NCBI GenBank assembly: GCA_002430835.1
Contig: DJDA01000020.1
Span: 510-53,513 of the forward strand
DNA: 53,004 bases
Reading direction: 5' to 3'
Source: Brevundimonas sp. UBA5936
GTDB taxonomy: Bacteria; Pseudomonadota; Alphaproteobacteria; Caulobacterales; Caulobacteraceae
Position 1 is the first letter of the stretch. Each line of letters opens with the position of its first letter. Positions 43,419 through 52,468 of this stretch are shown here, one piece after another. The notes below the pieces were generated by a model. That model made no database searches and was not told the DNA's origin. It worked only from the letters and a program-made list of their open reading frames with translations. The translations under genes were made by a program, and so were the position numbers.

Positions 43419-43799
43419 ATGAAACGCGCAGCTCCAGTGCTTCTTTGCCTGATCGCTCTCGCCGCCTGCGGCGAGCAGGCAAACACGCGCGAACCGTATG
43501 TGCTGCCTTCCGAGGTGGGGGACGCCTTCATCCGGGGGGCGGCGGCGCCGTCCGCGCCGCTTGAGGGCGAACAGGCTTGCCGCCAAGCGGTGCTGACGCT
43601 GTATGGCCAAGGCGACGATGCCGTGACGTTCGACGCGGCGGCCTCCACCGTGTCGTGGCGCGCGCCGGTCGATGGCGGCCATGTCACCTTCAACTGTTCG
43701 GTCAAGGATTCCACGGTGTCGCTGTCGCGCGACGGCCAGACCCAGACCGTTTCTCTTTCGTCCGAGGCGGGTCAAGCCGCCGAGAGTGAGGCCCGCTGA
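43419..43799 (+). CDS. Lipoprotein inside the nuo operon (126 aa)
   Basis: The signal peptide ends in a clean lipobox, LLCLIALAACGEQ, predicting a lipid-anchored periplasmic protein. The mature part has two Cys (GEQACRQAV and FNCSVKDS) that could form a disulfide, and beta-rich sequence (AASTVSWRAPVDGGHVTFNC). It matches no family I know. It ends at 43799, sharing its final base with the nuoG start. Cotranslation with complex I suggests a role in its biogenesis or in envelope respiration, but this is inference. Confidence 0.82.
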   Translation: MKRAAPVLLCLIALAACGEQANTREPYVLPSEVGDAFIRGAAAPSAPLEGEQACRQAVLTLYGQGDDAVTFDAAASTVSWRAPVDGGHVTFNCSVKDSTVSLSRDGQTQTVSLSSEAGQAAESEAR

Positions 43800-45844
43800 T
43801 GCCCATCGCCAAAGTCAACGGCGTTGAAGTCGAGTTCGAACCGGGCATGACCGTGCTGCAGGTCGCCGAGCGCGCCGGGCAGGAAATCCCGCGGTTCTGC
43901 TACCACGAGCGCCTGTCCATCGCCGGCAACTGCCGCATGTGCCTGGTCGAGGTGAAGCCCGGACCGCCGAAGCCACAGGCTTCGTGCGCGCTGCCGGCCG
44001 CCGACGGCCAGGAAATCTTCACCGACACGCCGATGGTGAAGAAGGCCCGCGAAGGGGTGATGGAGTTCCTGCTCATCAACCACCCGCTGGACTGCCCGAT
44101 CTGCGACCAGGGCGGCGAGTGCGACCTGCAGGATCAGGCCGTCGGCTACGGCCGCGACGGTTCGCGCTACGGCGAGAACAAGCGCGCGGTCGAAGAAAAG
44201 AACATGGGCCCGACGGTCAAGACGTTCATGACGCGCTGCATCCAGTGCACCCGTTGCGTTCGCTTCATCACCGAAGTGGCGGGCGTGCCGGACATCGGCA
44301 TGATCTCGCGCGGCGAAAGCGCCGAGATCACGACCTATCTGGAAAAGAACATCGACAGCGAACTGTCGGGCAACGTCAACGACCTGTGCCCGGTGGGCGC
44401 CCTGACGCACCGCCCGTGGCAGTACCACTATCGTCCGTGGGAGCTGAAGAAGACCGAGACCATCGACGTGATGGACGCCCTCGGTTCGAACATCCGCGCC
44501 GACTCGCGCGGCGCCGAGGTCATGCGCGTGCTGCCGCGCGTGAACGAGGGCATCAACGAAGAGTGGCTGTCGGACAAGAGCCGCTACGCCGTCGACGGCC
44601 TGCAGGCGCGTCGTCTGGACCGTCCGTGGGTGCGTGAGAACGGCAAGCTGCGTCCGGCCTCGTGGGATGAAGCCCTGTCGGTCGTCGCCGACAAGTTGAA
44701 GACCGCTTCGGCTGACCGCATCGGCGCCATTGCAGGCGATCTTCAGGACGCCGAGTCGATGAAGGCGACGCTGGACCTGTTCCGCGCGCTGGGCTCGGCC
44801 AACACCGACTGCCGTCAGGACGGCGTCGCGCTGGGCGGCGAGGCTCGCGAGGGCTGGCTGTTCAACTCTGGCCTGCAAGGCATTGAAAACGCTGACGCCA
44901 TCCTGATCGTCGGCGCCAATCCGCGCACGGAAGCGCCGCTGCTGAACGCGCGCATCCGCAAGGCCTGGCTGAAGGGCGGCGTCGAGGTCGGCGTCATCGG
45001 ACCGCAAGCCGATCTGACCTATGACTACGCCTGGCTGGGCGCCGGTTCGAAGACCCTGGGCAAGCTGCCCAAGGTCGCGACCGACTTCCTGACCAAGGCT
45101 GAACGCCCGGCGATCATCGTCGGCGCGGGCGCCCTGACCGGCGAGACCGGCCCGGCCGTGCTGAACGCCCTGGGCGCGCTGGCCAAGAAGGTCGGCGTGG
45201 TCAAGGACGGCTGGAACGGCTTCAACGTGCTGCATAGCGCCGCGGCGCGCGTCGGCGGTCTGGACATGGGCTTCCTGCCGGGCGAGGGCGGTCTGGATGT
45301 CGCCGCCATGCTGAAGCCGGGCGCGCTGGACGTTCTGTTCCTGCTGGGCGCCGATGAGGTGAACGCGGACGCATCGGGCGCCTTCCGCGTCTATCTGGGC
45401 TCGCACGGCGATCGCGGCGCGCACGGCGCGGACGTGATCCTGCCCGGCGCGGCCTACACCGAGAAGTCGGGCCTGTACGTCAACACCGAGGGCCGGGTGC
45501 AGATGGCCGAGCGCGTGGTCTTCCCGAAGGGCGAGGCCAAGGACGACTGGGCCATCATCCGCGCCCTGTCCGAGCGCGTCGGCCACAAGCTGCCGTTCGA
45601 CACGCTTGAGCAACTGCGCGCCAAGCTGATGGGCGACCATCCGACCTTCGGCCGCATCGACTATCTGGCCCCGGCCGCGACGTTCGACGTCGCCAAGCTG
45701 GGCGCCAAGGGAGACCTGGGCGACGTCGCCTTCGTCTCCGTCATCGCCGATCCCTATCTGACCAACCCGATCGCGCGCGCCAGTGAAACCATGGCCCAAC
45801 TGTCCGCTGAGCGGACGGCGCCGGTCGCCCTGGCGGCGGAGTAA
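43799..45844 (+). CDS. nuoG: NADH-quinone oxidoreductase subunit G
   Basis: The 681-aa 75-kDa subunit carries several iron-sulfur clusters. Ligands for N1b are in FCYHERLSIAGNCRMCLVEV and ASCALPA; N5 and N4 sites follow in HPLDCPICDQGGECDLQDQ and CIQCTRCVRFITEVAG, with LCPVGAL. The C-terminal half is a degenerate molybdopterin-oxidoreductase fold. It overlaps the lipoprotein gene before it by 1 bp; nuoH follows after 3 bp. Confidence 0.97.
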   Translation: MPIAKVNGVEVEFEPGMTVLQVAERAGQEIPRFCYHERLSIAGNCRMCLVEVKPGPPKPQASCALPAADGQEIFTDTPMVKKAREGVMEFLLINHPLDCPICDQGGECDLQDQAVGYGRDGSRYGENKRAVEEKNMGPTVKTFMTRCIQCTRCVRFITEVAGVPDIGMISRGESAEITTYLEKNIDSELSGNVNDLCPVGALTHRPWQYHYRPWELKKTETIDVMDALGSNIRADSRGAEVMRVLPRVNEGINEEWLSDKSRYAVDGLQARRLDRPWVRENGKLRPASWDEALSVVADKLKTASADRIGAIAGDLQDAESMKATLDLFRALGSANTDCRQDGVALGGEAREGWLFNSGLQGIENADAILIVGANPRTEAPLLNARIRKAWLKGGVEVGVIGPQADLTYDYAWLGAGSKTLGKLPKVATDFLTKAERPAIIVGAGALTGETGPAVLNALGALAKKVGVVKDGWNGFNVLHSAAARVGGLDMGFLPGEGGLDVAAMLKPGALDVLFLLGADEVNADASGAFRVYLGSHGDRGAHGADVILPGAAYTEKSGLYVNTEGRVQMAERVVFPKGEAKDDWAIIRALSERVGHKLPFDTLEQLRAKLMGDHPTFGRIDYLAPAATFDVAKLGAKGDLGDVAFVSVIADPYLTNPIARASETMAQLSAERTAPVALAAE

Positions 45845-45847
45845 ATC

Positions 45848-46924
45848 ATGGACGCTGCGACTTCCTTCTGGACCACGCCTCTGGGTTGGACCCTCGCCAC
45901 GGTCGGCGGGATCCTGCTGGTGGTGGTCGGTATCCTGATCTCCCTGGCCTTCTTGCTGCTGGCCGACCGCAAGATCTGGGCGGGCGTTCAGCTGCGCAAG
46001 GGCCCGAACGTGGTCGGCCCCTTCGGCCTGCTGCAATCCTTTGCCGACTTCTTCAAGTTCGTGCTGAAGGAGATCGTCATTCCGGCCGGGTCGGACAAGG
46101 TGGTCTTCATCTTGGCCCCGCTGATCAGCTTCGTGCTGGCCTTCGTGGCGTGGGCGGCGATCCCGTTCGCACCGGGCTGGGTGGTCGCGGACCTGAACGT
46201 CGGCATCCTGTACATTCTGGCGATCAGCTCGCTGGGCGTTTACGGCATCATCATGGGCGGCTGGGCTTCGAACTCGAAGTACCCGTTCCTGGGCGCGCTG
46301 CGTTCGGCGGCGCAGATGGTGTCCTATGAGGTCTCGATGGGCCTCATCATCATCAACGTCATCCTGCTGGCCGGGACGATGAACCTGACCCAGATCGTGA
46401 TCCAGCAGTCCGGCTGGTTCTGGAACTGGAACGCCTTCGGCGGCGGCCTTGAGACCCTGCCGACGATCATCGTCATGCTGCCGATGACCATCGTCTTCTT
46501 CATCTCGGCCCTCGCCGAGACCAACCGCCCGCCGTTCGACCTTCCGGAAGCGGAGTCGGAGCTGGTGGCCGGCTATCAGGTCGAATATTCCTCGACGCCC
46601 TATCTGCTGTTCATGATCGGCGAATACGCCAACATCGTCTTCATGTGCGCCATGATCACCCTGCTGTTCTGCGGCGGGTGGAATCCGGGCTTCCCGACCG
46701 ACTTCCTGAACAGCGTCCCGGCCTTCGTCGCCAACCTGTTCTACCTGCTGGTCTTCATCACCAAGGTCGTCTTCTGGTTCTTCATGATCGCCCTGGTGAA
46801 GGCCTTCGTGCCTCGCTACCGCTATGACCAGCTGATGCGTCTGGGCTGGAAGATCTTCCTGCCGGCTTCGCTGGTGGCCGTGGTCTTCGTGGCGGCGTGG
46901 CGCGTCTTCGCGGTGGGTGCGTGA
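45848..46924 (+). CDS. nuoH: NADH-quinone oxidoreductase subunit H
   Basis: The 358-aa, eight-helix membrane subunit joins the peripheral and membrane arms and shapes the quinone entrance. Characteristic segments are LLLADRKIWAGVQLRKGPNVVGPFGLLQ, ALAETNRPPFDLPEAESELVAGYQVEYSS and RYRYDQLMRLGWKIFLP. Its TGA shares its last base with the ATG of the 75-aa lipoprotein gene. Confidence 0.97.
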   Translation: MDAATSFWTTPLGWTLATVGGILLVVVGILISLAFLLLADRKIWAGVQLRKGPNVVGPFGLLQSFADFFKFVLKEIVIPAGSDKVVFILAPLISFVLAFVAWAAIPFAPGWVVADLNVGILYILAISSLGVYGIIMGGWASNSKYPFLGALRSAAQMVSYEVSMGLIIINVILLAGTMNLTQIVIQQSGWFWNWNAFGGGLETLPTIIVMLPMTIVFFISALAETNRPPFDLPEAESELVAGYQVEYSSTPYLLFMIGEYANIVFMCAMITLLFCGGWNPGFPTDFLNSVPAFVANLFYLLVFITKVVFWFFMIALVKAFVPRYRYDQLMRLGWKIFLPASLVAVVFVAAWRVFAVGA

Positions 46925-47151
46925 TGGGCGCTCGCGCCACAGTCCTGATCGCGCTGGCGCTCGCCGCCGGCCTGTCGGCCTGCATCTTCAAGCCGATGGA
47001 TCCGGCTGCGCCCGAGACCGCGTCCGCGCGTCTCGAGCGGCTGGACCGCGAGCGGGCGGAGGAGGCGGACAAGCGCGCCTATTGCCAACGTCTGTCGCGG
47101 GATGATCCGCGCTTCGACAGGGACGGCTGCGAACGCCGGATCGGCGGATGA
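46924..47151 (+). CDS. Small lipoprotein between nuoH and nuoI (75 aa)
   Basis: The start at 46924 shares a base with the nuoH stop. The signal ends in a lipobox, LALAAGLSACIFKP. The mature part is short, charged and helical (ARLERLDRERAEEADKRAYC) and ends with a pair of Cys spaced as C-Q-x-L, then 11 residues, then C. The same C-Q-x-L...C pattern occurs in the next gene. It ends in an ATGA overlap with that gene. No known family; it is expressed with complex I. Confidence 0.82.
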   Translation: MGARATVLIALALAAGLSACIFKPMDPAAPETASARLERLDRERAEEADKRAYCQRLSRDDPRFDRDGCERRIGG

Positions 47152-47363
47152 AGACGAAAGCCGCAGCCCTGATGTTCGCCCTGGCCGCGCCCATGCTGGC
47201 GTCGGCCTGCGCGCCCTATGAGGCCGACCCCGTGTCGGTCTATCAGTGGGAGCGCAAGGTGCAGGAAATCGAACGGCGCGAGGCGGAACGCCAGCGCCTT
47301 TGCCAGACCCTCGATAAGGAAAGCGCCCGCTATCAACGCGAGTGCGCCGGAGTGAAATCGTAA
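47148..47363 (+). CDS. Small lipoprotein between nuoH and nuoI (71 aa)
   Basis: The signal ends in LAAPMLASACAP, a lipobox. The rest is helical and charged (WERKVQEIERREAERQRLCQ) with C-Q-x-L, 10 residues, then C, like the 75-aa neighbour, so the two are probably tandem duplicates. It overlaps the previous gene by 4 bp and shares a base with the nuoI start (TAATG at 47361). Function is unknown. Confidence 0.82.
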   Translation: MKTKAAALMFALAAPMLASACAPYEADPVSVYQWERKVQEIERREAERQRLCQTLDKESARYQRECAGVKS

Positions 47364-47854
47364 TGCTGACCCGTATCGTTCAGGCGGCCAAGGGCGCGAT
47401 GCTGACCGACGTGTTCGGCGCCGTCGGCCTGTCGCTGAAGTACATGGCCAAGCCCAAGGCGACGGTGAACTATCCGTTCGAGCGCAACCCGCAGTCGCCG
47501 CGTTTCCGTGGCGAACACGCGCTGCGCCGCTATCCGAACGGCGAGGAGCGCTGCATCGCCTGCAAGCTGTGCGAGGCCATCTGCCCCGCCCAGGCCATCA
47601 CCATCGAGGCCGAACCGCGCGCCGACGGCAGCCGCCGCACGACGCGCTACGACATCGACATGGTCAAATGCATCTACTGCGGCCTGTGCCAGGAGGCCTG
47701 CCCGGTGGACGCCATCGTCGAGGGACCGAACAGCGAGTTCGCCACCGAGACCCGCGAAGAACTGCTCTATGACAAGGCGCGCCTGCTGGACAACGGCGAC
47801 CGCTGGGAGCGTCTGATCGCGAAGAATCTGGAACTCGACGCTCCGTATCGCTAA
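47363..47854 (+). CDS. nuoI: NADH-quinone oxidoreductase subunit I
   Basis: The 163-aa subunit holds clusters N6a and N6b, each an 8Fe ferredoxin-type Cys set: CIACKLCEAICPAQAI and CIYCGLCQEACPVDAI. The amphipathic N-terminal helix (MLTRIVQAAKGAMLTDVF) contacts the membrane. Start ATG 47363 sits in the stop of the lipoprotein gene. A 113-bp gap follows before nuoJ, the longest in the operon. Confidence 0.97.
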   Translation: MLTRIVQAAKGAMLTDVFGAVGLSLKYMAKPKATVNYPFERNPQSPRFRGEHALRRYPNGEERCIACKLCEAICPAQAITIEAEPRADGSRRTTRYDIDMVKCIYCGLCQEACPVDAIVEGPNSEFATETREELLYDKARLLDNGDRWERLIAKNLELDAPYR

Positions 47855-47967
47855 ACGGAGCGGCGATTCCGCCACGCTGACCCTGACCTTCGGGCCGGGG
47901 CCGATTTTGGAAGGGTCCGAGGTTTCCTCTCGGGCCATTGGTTTTGAAGAGGGGCGTCGTCCCGCAC

Positions 47968-48594
47968 ATGTTGCAAGGCCTGGCCTTCTATCTTCTGGCG
48001 ACGGTCGCCGTGGTTTCCGCCCTGCTGGTGGTGACCGCGCGCAATCCCGTGCACTCCGTTCTCTGGCTGATCCTGACCTTCTTCTCGGCGGCCGGTCTGT
48101 TCGTTCTGCTGAGCGCCGAGTTCCTGGCGATGCTGCTGGTCGTCGTTTACGTCGGCGCCGTGGCGGTGCTGTTCCTGTTCGTCGTCATGATGCTGGACGT
48201 CGACTTCGTGCGCTTGCGCGAAGGATACGCGCGCTACCTGCCGCTGGCGGGTATCGTGGCGGGCGTGCTTCTGGCCGAGATGATCATGGTGTCGATCACC
48301 GTCGTTCAGGGCGGGGCCGCCCGCGACGCGACTTCGCCGGTTCCGGCCGGGCCTGACGTCACCAACATCGAGACGATCGGCCGCGTACTCTACACGGACT
48401 ACGTCTACTTCTTCCAGGCGGCGGGCGTGGTCCTGCTGATCGCCATGATCGGCGCCATCGTCCTGACCCTGCGCCACCGTCCGGGCGTGCATCGCCAGGA
48501 TCTGGCGGCTCAGGCCAACCGCGAGCGCGCCAAGGCCGTTGAGATCAAGTCCGTGACCACGGGCCAGGGCGTCACCCCCGAGGAGCTTCTGTAA
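47968..48594 (+). CDS. nuoJ: NADH-quinone oxidoreductase subunit J
   Basis: The 208-aa membrane subunit starts at ATG 47968 (MLQGLAFYLLATVAVV); an ATG-like start 30 bp earlier is possible. The third helix contains LVVVYVGAVAVLFLFVVMMLD, the pi-bulge helix involved in coupling. It ends in an overlap with nuoK (TAATG). Confidence 0.95.
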   Translation: MLQGLAFYLLATVAVVSALLVVTARNPVHSVLWLILTFFSAAGLFVLLSAEFLAMLLVVVYVGAVAVLFLFVVMMLDVDFVRLREGYARYLPLAGIVAGVLLAEMIMVSITVVQGGAARDATSPVPAGPDVTNIETIGRVLYTDYVYFFQAAGVVLLIAMIGAIVLTLRHRPGVHRQDLAAQANRERAKAVEIKSVTTGQGVTPEELL

Positions 48595-48902
48595 TGGATA
48601 TCTCGCTCCAGCATTATCTGGCGGTCGCCGCCATGCTGTTCACCATCGGCGTCTTCGGCATCTTCGTGAACCGCAAGAACGTCATCATCATCCTGATGTC
48701 GGTCGAGATGATCCTGCTCGCGGTGAACATCAACTTCGTGGCTTTTTCCACGCACCTGAACGACGTGTCGGGTCAGCTGATGGCCATGTTCGTCCTGACC
48801 GTCGCCGCGGCCGAGGCCGCCGTCGGCCTGGCCATTCTCGTGACCTTCTTCCGTAACCGCGGCGACATCGCGGTCGACGACGCCTCCGTGATGAAGGGCT
48901 GA
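48594..48902 (+). CDS. nuoK: NADH-quinone oxidoreductase subunit K
   Basis: The 102-aa subunit has three helices. The two conserved Glu residues for proton transfer are in IILMSVEMILLAVNINF and TVAAAEAAVGLAILV. It overlaps nuoJ by one base and is followed 8 bp later by nuoL. Confidence 0.97.
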   Translation: MDISLQHYLAVAAMLFTIGVFGIFVNRKNVIIILMSVEMILLAVNINFVAFSTHLNDVSGQLMAMFVLTVAAAEAAVGLAILVTFFRNRGDIAVDDASVMKG

Positions 48903-48910
48903 TCGGAACC

Positions 48911-50968
48911 GTGACTATCCAGACTCTCGTCACTCTCGGCGTCTTCGCCCCCCTGCTGGGGGCCATGATCGCCGGCTTCTTCGGTCGCCGGATCGGCGAC
49001 GTCGCCTCGCAGGCCGTCACCACGGGCCTGCTGTTCTTCTCGTGCGCGGTCTCCTGGATCGTGTTCAGTCAGTGGACCTGGGGCGGGCTGGAAGCCTTCA
49101 CCGTGCACCTGGCGCCGTTCGTCCACGTCGGCGAGTTCCAGTCGAACTGGTCGATCCGCGTCGACGCCATGTCGGCGGTCATGCTGATCGTGGTGACCTC
49201 GGTGTCCTCGCTGGTTCACCTCTATTCCTGGGGCTATATGAAGGAGGACGATAGCCGTCCTCGCTTCTTCGCCTATCTGTCGCTGTTCACCTTCATGATG
49301 CTGGCGCTGGTGACGGCGGCCGACTTCTTGCAGATGTTCTTCGGCTGGGAAGGCGTGGGCCTGGCGTCCTATCTGCTGATCGGTTTCTGGTTCAAGAAGC
49401 CCTCGGCCACCGCCGCTTCGATCAAGGCCTTCGTGGTCAACCGCGTCGGCGACTTCGGCTTCCTGCTCGGCATGATGACCGTGTTCTGGATGTTCGGCAC
49501 GATCGAGTTCGCCAAGCTGTTCCCGCTGATCGCGGGCAAGGCCGGGACGGGCTGGGAATTCCTGGGCCACACCTGGTCGGCTCTGGATCTGGCCGGTCTG
49601 CTGCTGTTCATCGGCGCGATGGGCAAGTCGGCGCAGTTCTTCCTGCACACCTGGCTGCCGGACGCGATGGAAGGCCCGACGCCCGTGTCGGCCCTGATCC
49701 ACGCGGCCACCATGGTCACGGCCGGCGTCTACATGGTCTGCCTGCTGTCGCCGCTGTATGAGCACGCGCCCGTCGCGTCGCAGTTCATCGCCATCATCGG
49801 CGGCATCACGGCTATCTTCGCCGCGACCGTCGGCATGATGCAGAACGACATCAAGCGGGTGATCGCCTATTCGACCTGTTCGCAGCTGGGCTATATGTTC
49901 TTCGCGGCGGGCGTCGGCGCCTATCAGCCCGCCATGTTCCACCTGTTCACGCACGCCTTCTTCAAGGCCCTGCTGTTCCTGGGCGCCGGTTCGGTGATCC
50001 ACGGCATGCACCACGAGCAGGACATGCGGAAGATGGGCGGCCTGTGGAAGCTGCTGCCCGTCACCTATGCGACCATGATGATCGGCACCATCGCCATCAC
50101 CGGCCTGGGCATGCCCGGCGTCGGCGGCTTCGCCGGCTTCTACTCCAAGGACTCCATCCTCGAGAGCGCCTATGCGGCGGCGACGACCGGCCACTCGGCC
50201 GCGGGCATGTTCGCCTTCGTCATCGGCATCTCGGCGGCCCTGCTGACGGCTTACTACTCGTGGCGCCTGGTGTTCATGACCTTCCACAATAAGCCTGTGT
50301 GGAAGGAAGAGGAGGGCGCGCACCATGCGGACGCCCACGCTCATGACGATCATCATGCCCATGACGATCATGCGCACGACGACCATCACCATGGTCCGCT
50401 GAAGCCGCATGAGAGCCCGCTGGTCATGGTCGTGCCGCTGCTGGTGCTGTCGATCGGCGCGGTGTTCGCGGGCATGATCTTCGCCCCGCACTTCATCGGT
50501 CACCATGAGGCTGAGTTCTGGCGCGGCGCCATCTTCGTCGGGGCTGAGAACCACGTCCTGCACGAAAGCCACAACGTCCCGACCTGGGTGAAGTGGGCGC
50601 CGCTGATCGTGACGCTGCTGGGCACGGCCATCGCCTACTGGCTGTATGTCGTGAAGGAAGGCGCGGCCAAGGAGATGGCCGACCGCAAGGGCCCGCTGTG
50701 GACCTTCCTCTACAACAAGTGGTTCTTCGATGAGCTGTACGACGCCGTCTTCGTGAAGGGCGCCAAGGCGATCGGCGACTTCTTCTGGAAGATCGGCGAC
50801 GTGAAGATCATCGACGGTCTGGGCCCGAACGGCGCGGCCTGGGCTTCGCTGAAGTCGGGCGGCTGGTTGTCCCGGTTCCAGTCCGGTTTCGTCTACTTCT
50901 ATGCATTCGTGATGCTGATCGGCGTGGCTGCGTTCCTTGCCTTCGCCATCTTCACGTGGGGAGCCTGA
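48911..50968 (+). CDS. nuoL: NADH-quinone oxidoreductase subunit L with His-rich insert
   Basis: The 685-aa antiporter-like subunit starts at GTG 48911 (TIQTLVTLGVFAPLLG). The Lys and Glu of the proton channel lie in GWEGVGLASYLLIGFWF and MGKSAQFFLHTWLPDAMEGPTPVSALIHAATMV. Around residues 467-496 is an insert with about 15 His and many Asp (GAHHADAHAHDDHHAHDDHA), absent from E. coli NuoL, that could bind metal. The long lateral helix and a C-terminal helix follow. Gap to nuoM is 5 bp. Confidence 0.96.
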   Translation: MTIQTLVTLGVFAPLLGAMIAGFFGRRIGDVASQAVTTGLLFFSCAVSWIVFSQWTWGGLEAFTVHLAPFVHVGEFQSNWSIRVDAMSAVMLIVVTSVSSLVHLYSWGYMKEDDSRPRFFAYLSLFTFMMLALVTAADFLQMFFGWEGVGLASYLLIGFWFKKPSATAASIKAFVVNRVGDFGFLLGMMTVFWMFGTIEFAKLFPLIAGKAGTGWEFLGHTWSALDLAGLLLFIGAMGKSAQFFLHTWLPDAMEGPTPVSALIHAATMVTAGVYMVCLLSPLYEHAPVASQFIAIIGGITAIFAATVGMMQNDIKRVIAYSTCSQLGYMFFAAGVGAYQPAMFHLFTHAFFKALLFLGAGSVIHGMHHEQDMRKMGGLWKLLPVTYATMMIGTIAITGLGMPGVGGFAGFYSKDSILESAYAAATTGHSAAGMFAFVIGISAALLTAYYSWRLVFMTFHNKPVWKEEEGAHHADAHAHDDHHAHDDHAHDDHHHGPLKPHESPLVMVVPLLVLSIGAVFAGMIFAPHFIGHHEAEFWRGAIFVGAENHVLHESHNVPTWVKWAPLIVTLLGTAIAYWLYVVKEGAAKEMADRKGPLWTFLYNKWFFDELYDAVFVKGAKAIGDFFWKIGDVKIIDGLGPNGAAWASLKSGGWLSRFQSGFVYFYAFVMLIGVAAFLAFAIFTWGA

Positions 50969-50973
50969 GCCTC

Positions 50974-52461
50974 GTGCCTCACATTCTGAGCATCGTCACC
51001 TTCCTGCCGCTTCTGGGCGCGGCCGCGATCCTGATCGCGCGCCTGCTGAACAAGGGCGGTCAGGACGCCGCGGCCCCGGCCGCCCGCTGGATCGCGCTGG
51101 TCACCACCATGGTGGTGCTGGCCGTGTCCGTCCTGCTGGTCGCGCAGTTCGATCCGTCGAACCCGGCCTATCAGTTCGTCGAGAACTACGCCTGGTTCGC
51201 GGGCGCCGGCTATCACCTGGGCGTGGACGGGATCTCGATCCTGTTCGTCCTGCTGACGGCCTTCCTGCTGCCGATCTGCATCGTGGCCAGCTGGAAGTCG
51301 ATCGAGACGCGCGTCGTCGAATACATGATCGCCTTCCTGATCCTGGAGACCATGGTCATCGGGGTGTTCACCTCGCTGGACCTGTTCCTCTTCTACATCT
51401 TCTTCGAAGGCACCCTGGTGCCGATGTATCTGATCATCGGCATCTGGGGCGGCGCCAACCGCATCTACGCAGCGTACAAATTCTTCCTGTACACCCTGCT
51501 GGGATCGGTCCTGATGCTGCTGGCCATGCTGTGGATGGCCCACACGACGGGCACCACCAGCATTCCGGAACTGAAGCAGTACGCCTTCGACCCGGCGGTG
51601 CAGCCGCTGCTGTGGCTGGCCTTCTTCGCCTCCTTCGCGGTGAAGATGCCCATGTGGCCGGTGCACACCTGGCTGCCCGACGCCCACGTTCAGGCGCCGA
51701 CGGCGGGTTCGGTCATCCTGGCCGGCATCCTGCTGAAGCTGGGCGGCTACGGCTTCATCCTGTTCAACATTCCGATGTTCCCGCTGGCGTCGCAGATGTT
51801 CACGCCTCTGGTGCTGACGCTGTCGGTCATCGCCGTGGTCTACACCTCGCTGGTCGCCTTCCGTCAGACGGACATCAAGAAGCTGATCGCCTATTCGTCG
51901 GTCGCCCACATGGGCTTCGTGACCATGGGCATCTTCGCGGGCAACGACACCGGCATTCAGGGCGCCGTCTTCCAGATGCTGAGCCACGGCCTGATCTCGG
52001 GCGCGCTCTTCCTCTGCGTCGGCGTGGTCTATGATCGGATGCACACCCGTGAGATCGCCTTCTACGGCGGCCTGACGGCGCGGATGCCCTGGTATGCGGC
52101 CATCTTCCTGATGTTCACCATGGCCAACGTCGGCCTGCCGGGCACCTCGGGCTTCATCGGCGAAGTGCTGACGATGACGGGCGCCTATCAGGTCTCGACC
52201 TGGGCGGCCCTGATCGCGGCCTCGGGCGTGATCTTCTCGGCGGTCTATGCGCTGACGCTGTTCCGCAACGTCATGTATGGCCCGATCACCAATCCGGCGC
52301 TGGAAAACATCACCGACATCGACAAGCGCGAACTGCTGATCTTCGTGCCCCTGATCGTCGGCACCATCTGGCTGGGCCTCTATCCCAACGCCGTTCTCGA
52401 CTACACCGGGCCGACTGTTGAAGCCCTGACCAGCGCCTATCGCGCCGCGATCGGCGGGTGA
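50974..52461 (+). CDS. nuoM: NADH-quinone oxidoreductase subunit M
   Basis: The 495-aa antiporter-like subunit starts at GTG 50974 (PHILSIVTFLPLLGAA), 11 nt after GGGGAG; an earlier in-frame GTG at 50956 overlaps nuoL. Motifs include the channel Glu in IFFEGTLVPMYLIIGIWGG, the Lys in FAVKMPMWPVHTWLPDAHVQAPTAGS, and SYSSVAHMGFVTMG-like SSVAHMGFVTMGIF. Confidence 0.96.
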   Translation: MPHILSIVTFLPLLGAAAILIARLLNKGGQDAAAPAARWIALVTTMVVLAVSVLLVAQFDPSNPAYQFVENYAWFAGAGYHLGVDGISILFVLLTAFLLPICIVASWKSIETRVVEYMIAFLILETMVIGVFTSLDLFLFYIFFEGTLVPMYLIIGIWGGANRIYAAYKFFLYTLLGSVLMLLAMLWMAHTTGTTSIPELKQYAFDPAVQPLLWLAFFASFAVKMPMWPVHTWLPDAHVQAPTAGSVILAGILLKLGGYGFILFNIPMFPLASQMFTPLVLTLSVIAVVYTSLVAFRQTDIKKLIAYSSVAHMGFVTMGIFAGNDTGIQGAVFQMLSHGLISGALFLCVGVVYDRMHTREIAFYGGLTARMPWYAAIFLMFTMANVGLPGTSGFIGEVLTMTGAYQVSTWAALIAASGVIFSAVYALTLFRNVMYGPITNPALENITDIDKRELLIFVPLIVGTIWLGLYPNAVLDYTGPTVEALTSAYRAAIGG

Positions 52462-52468
52462 GACCATA

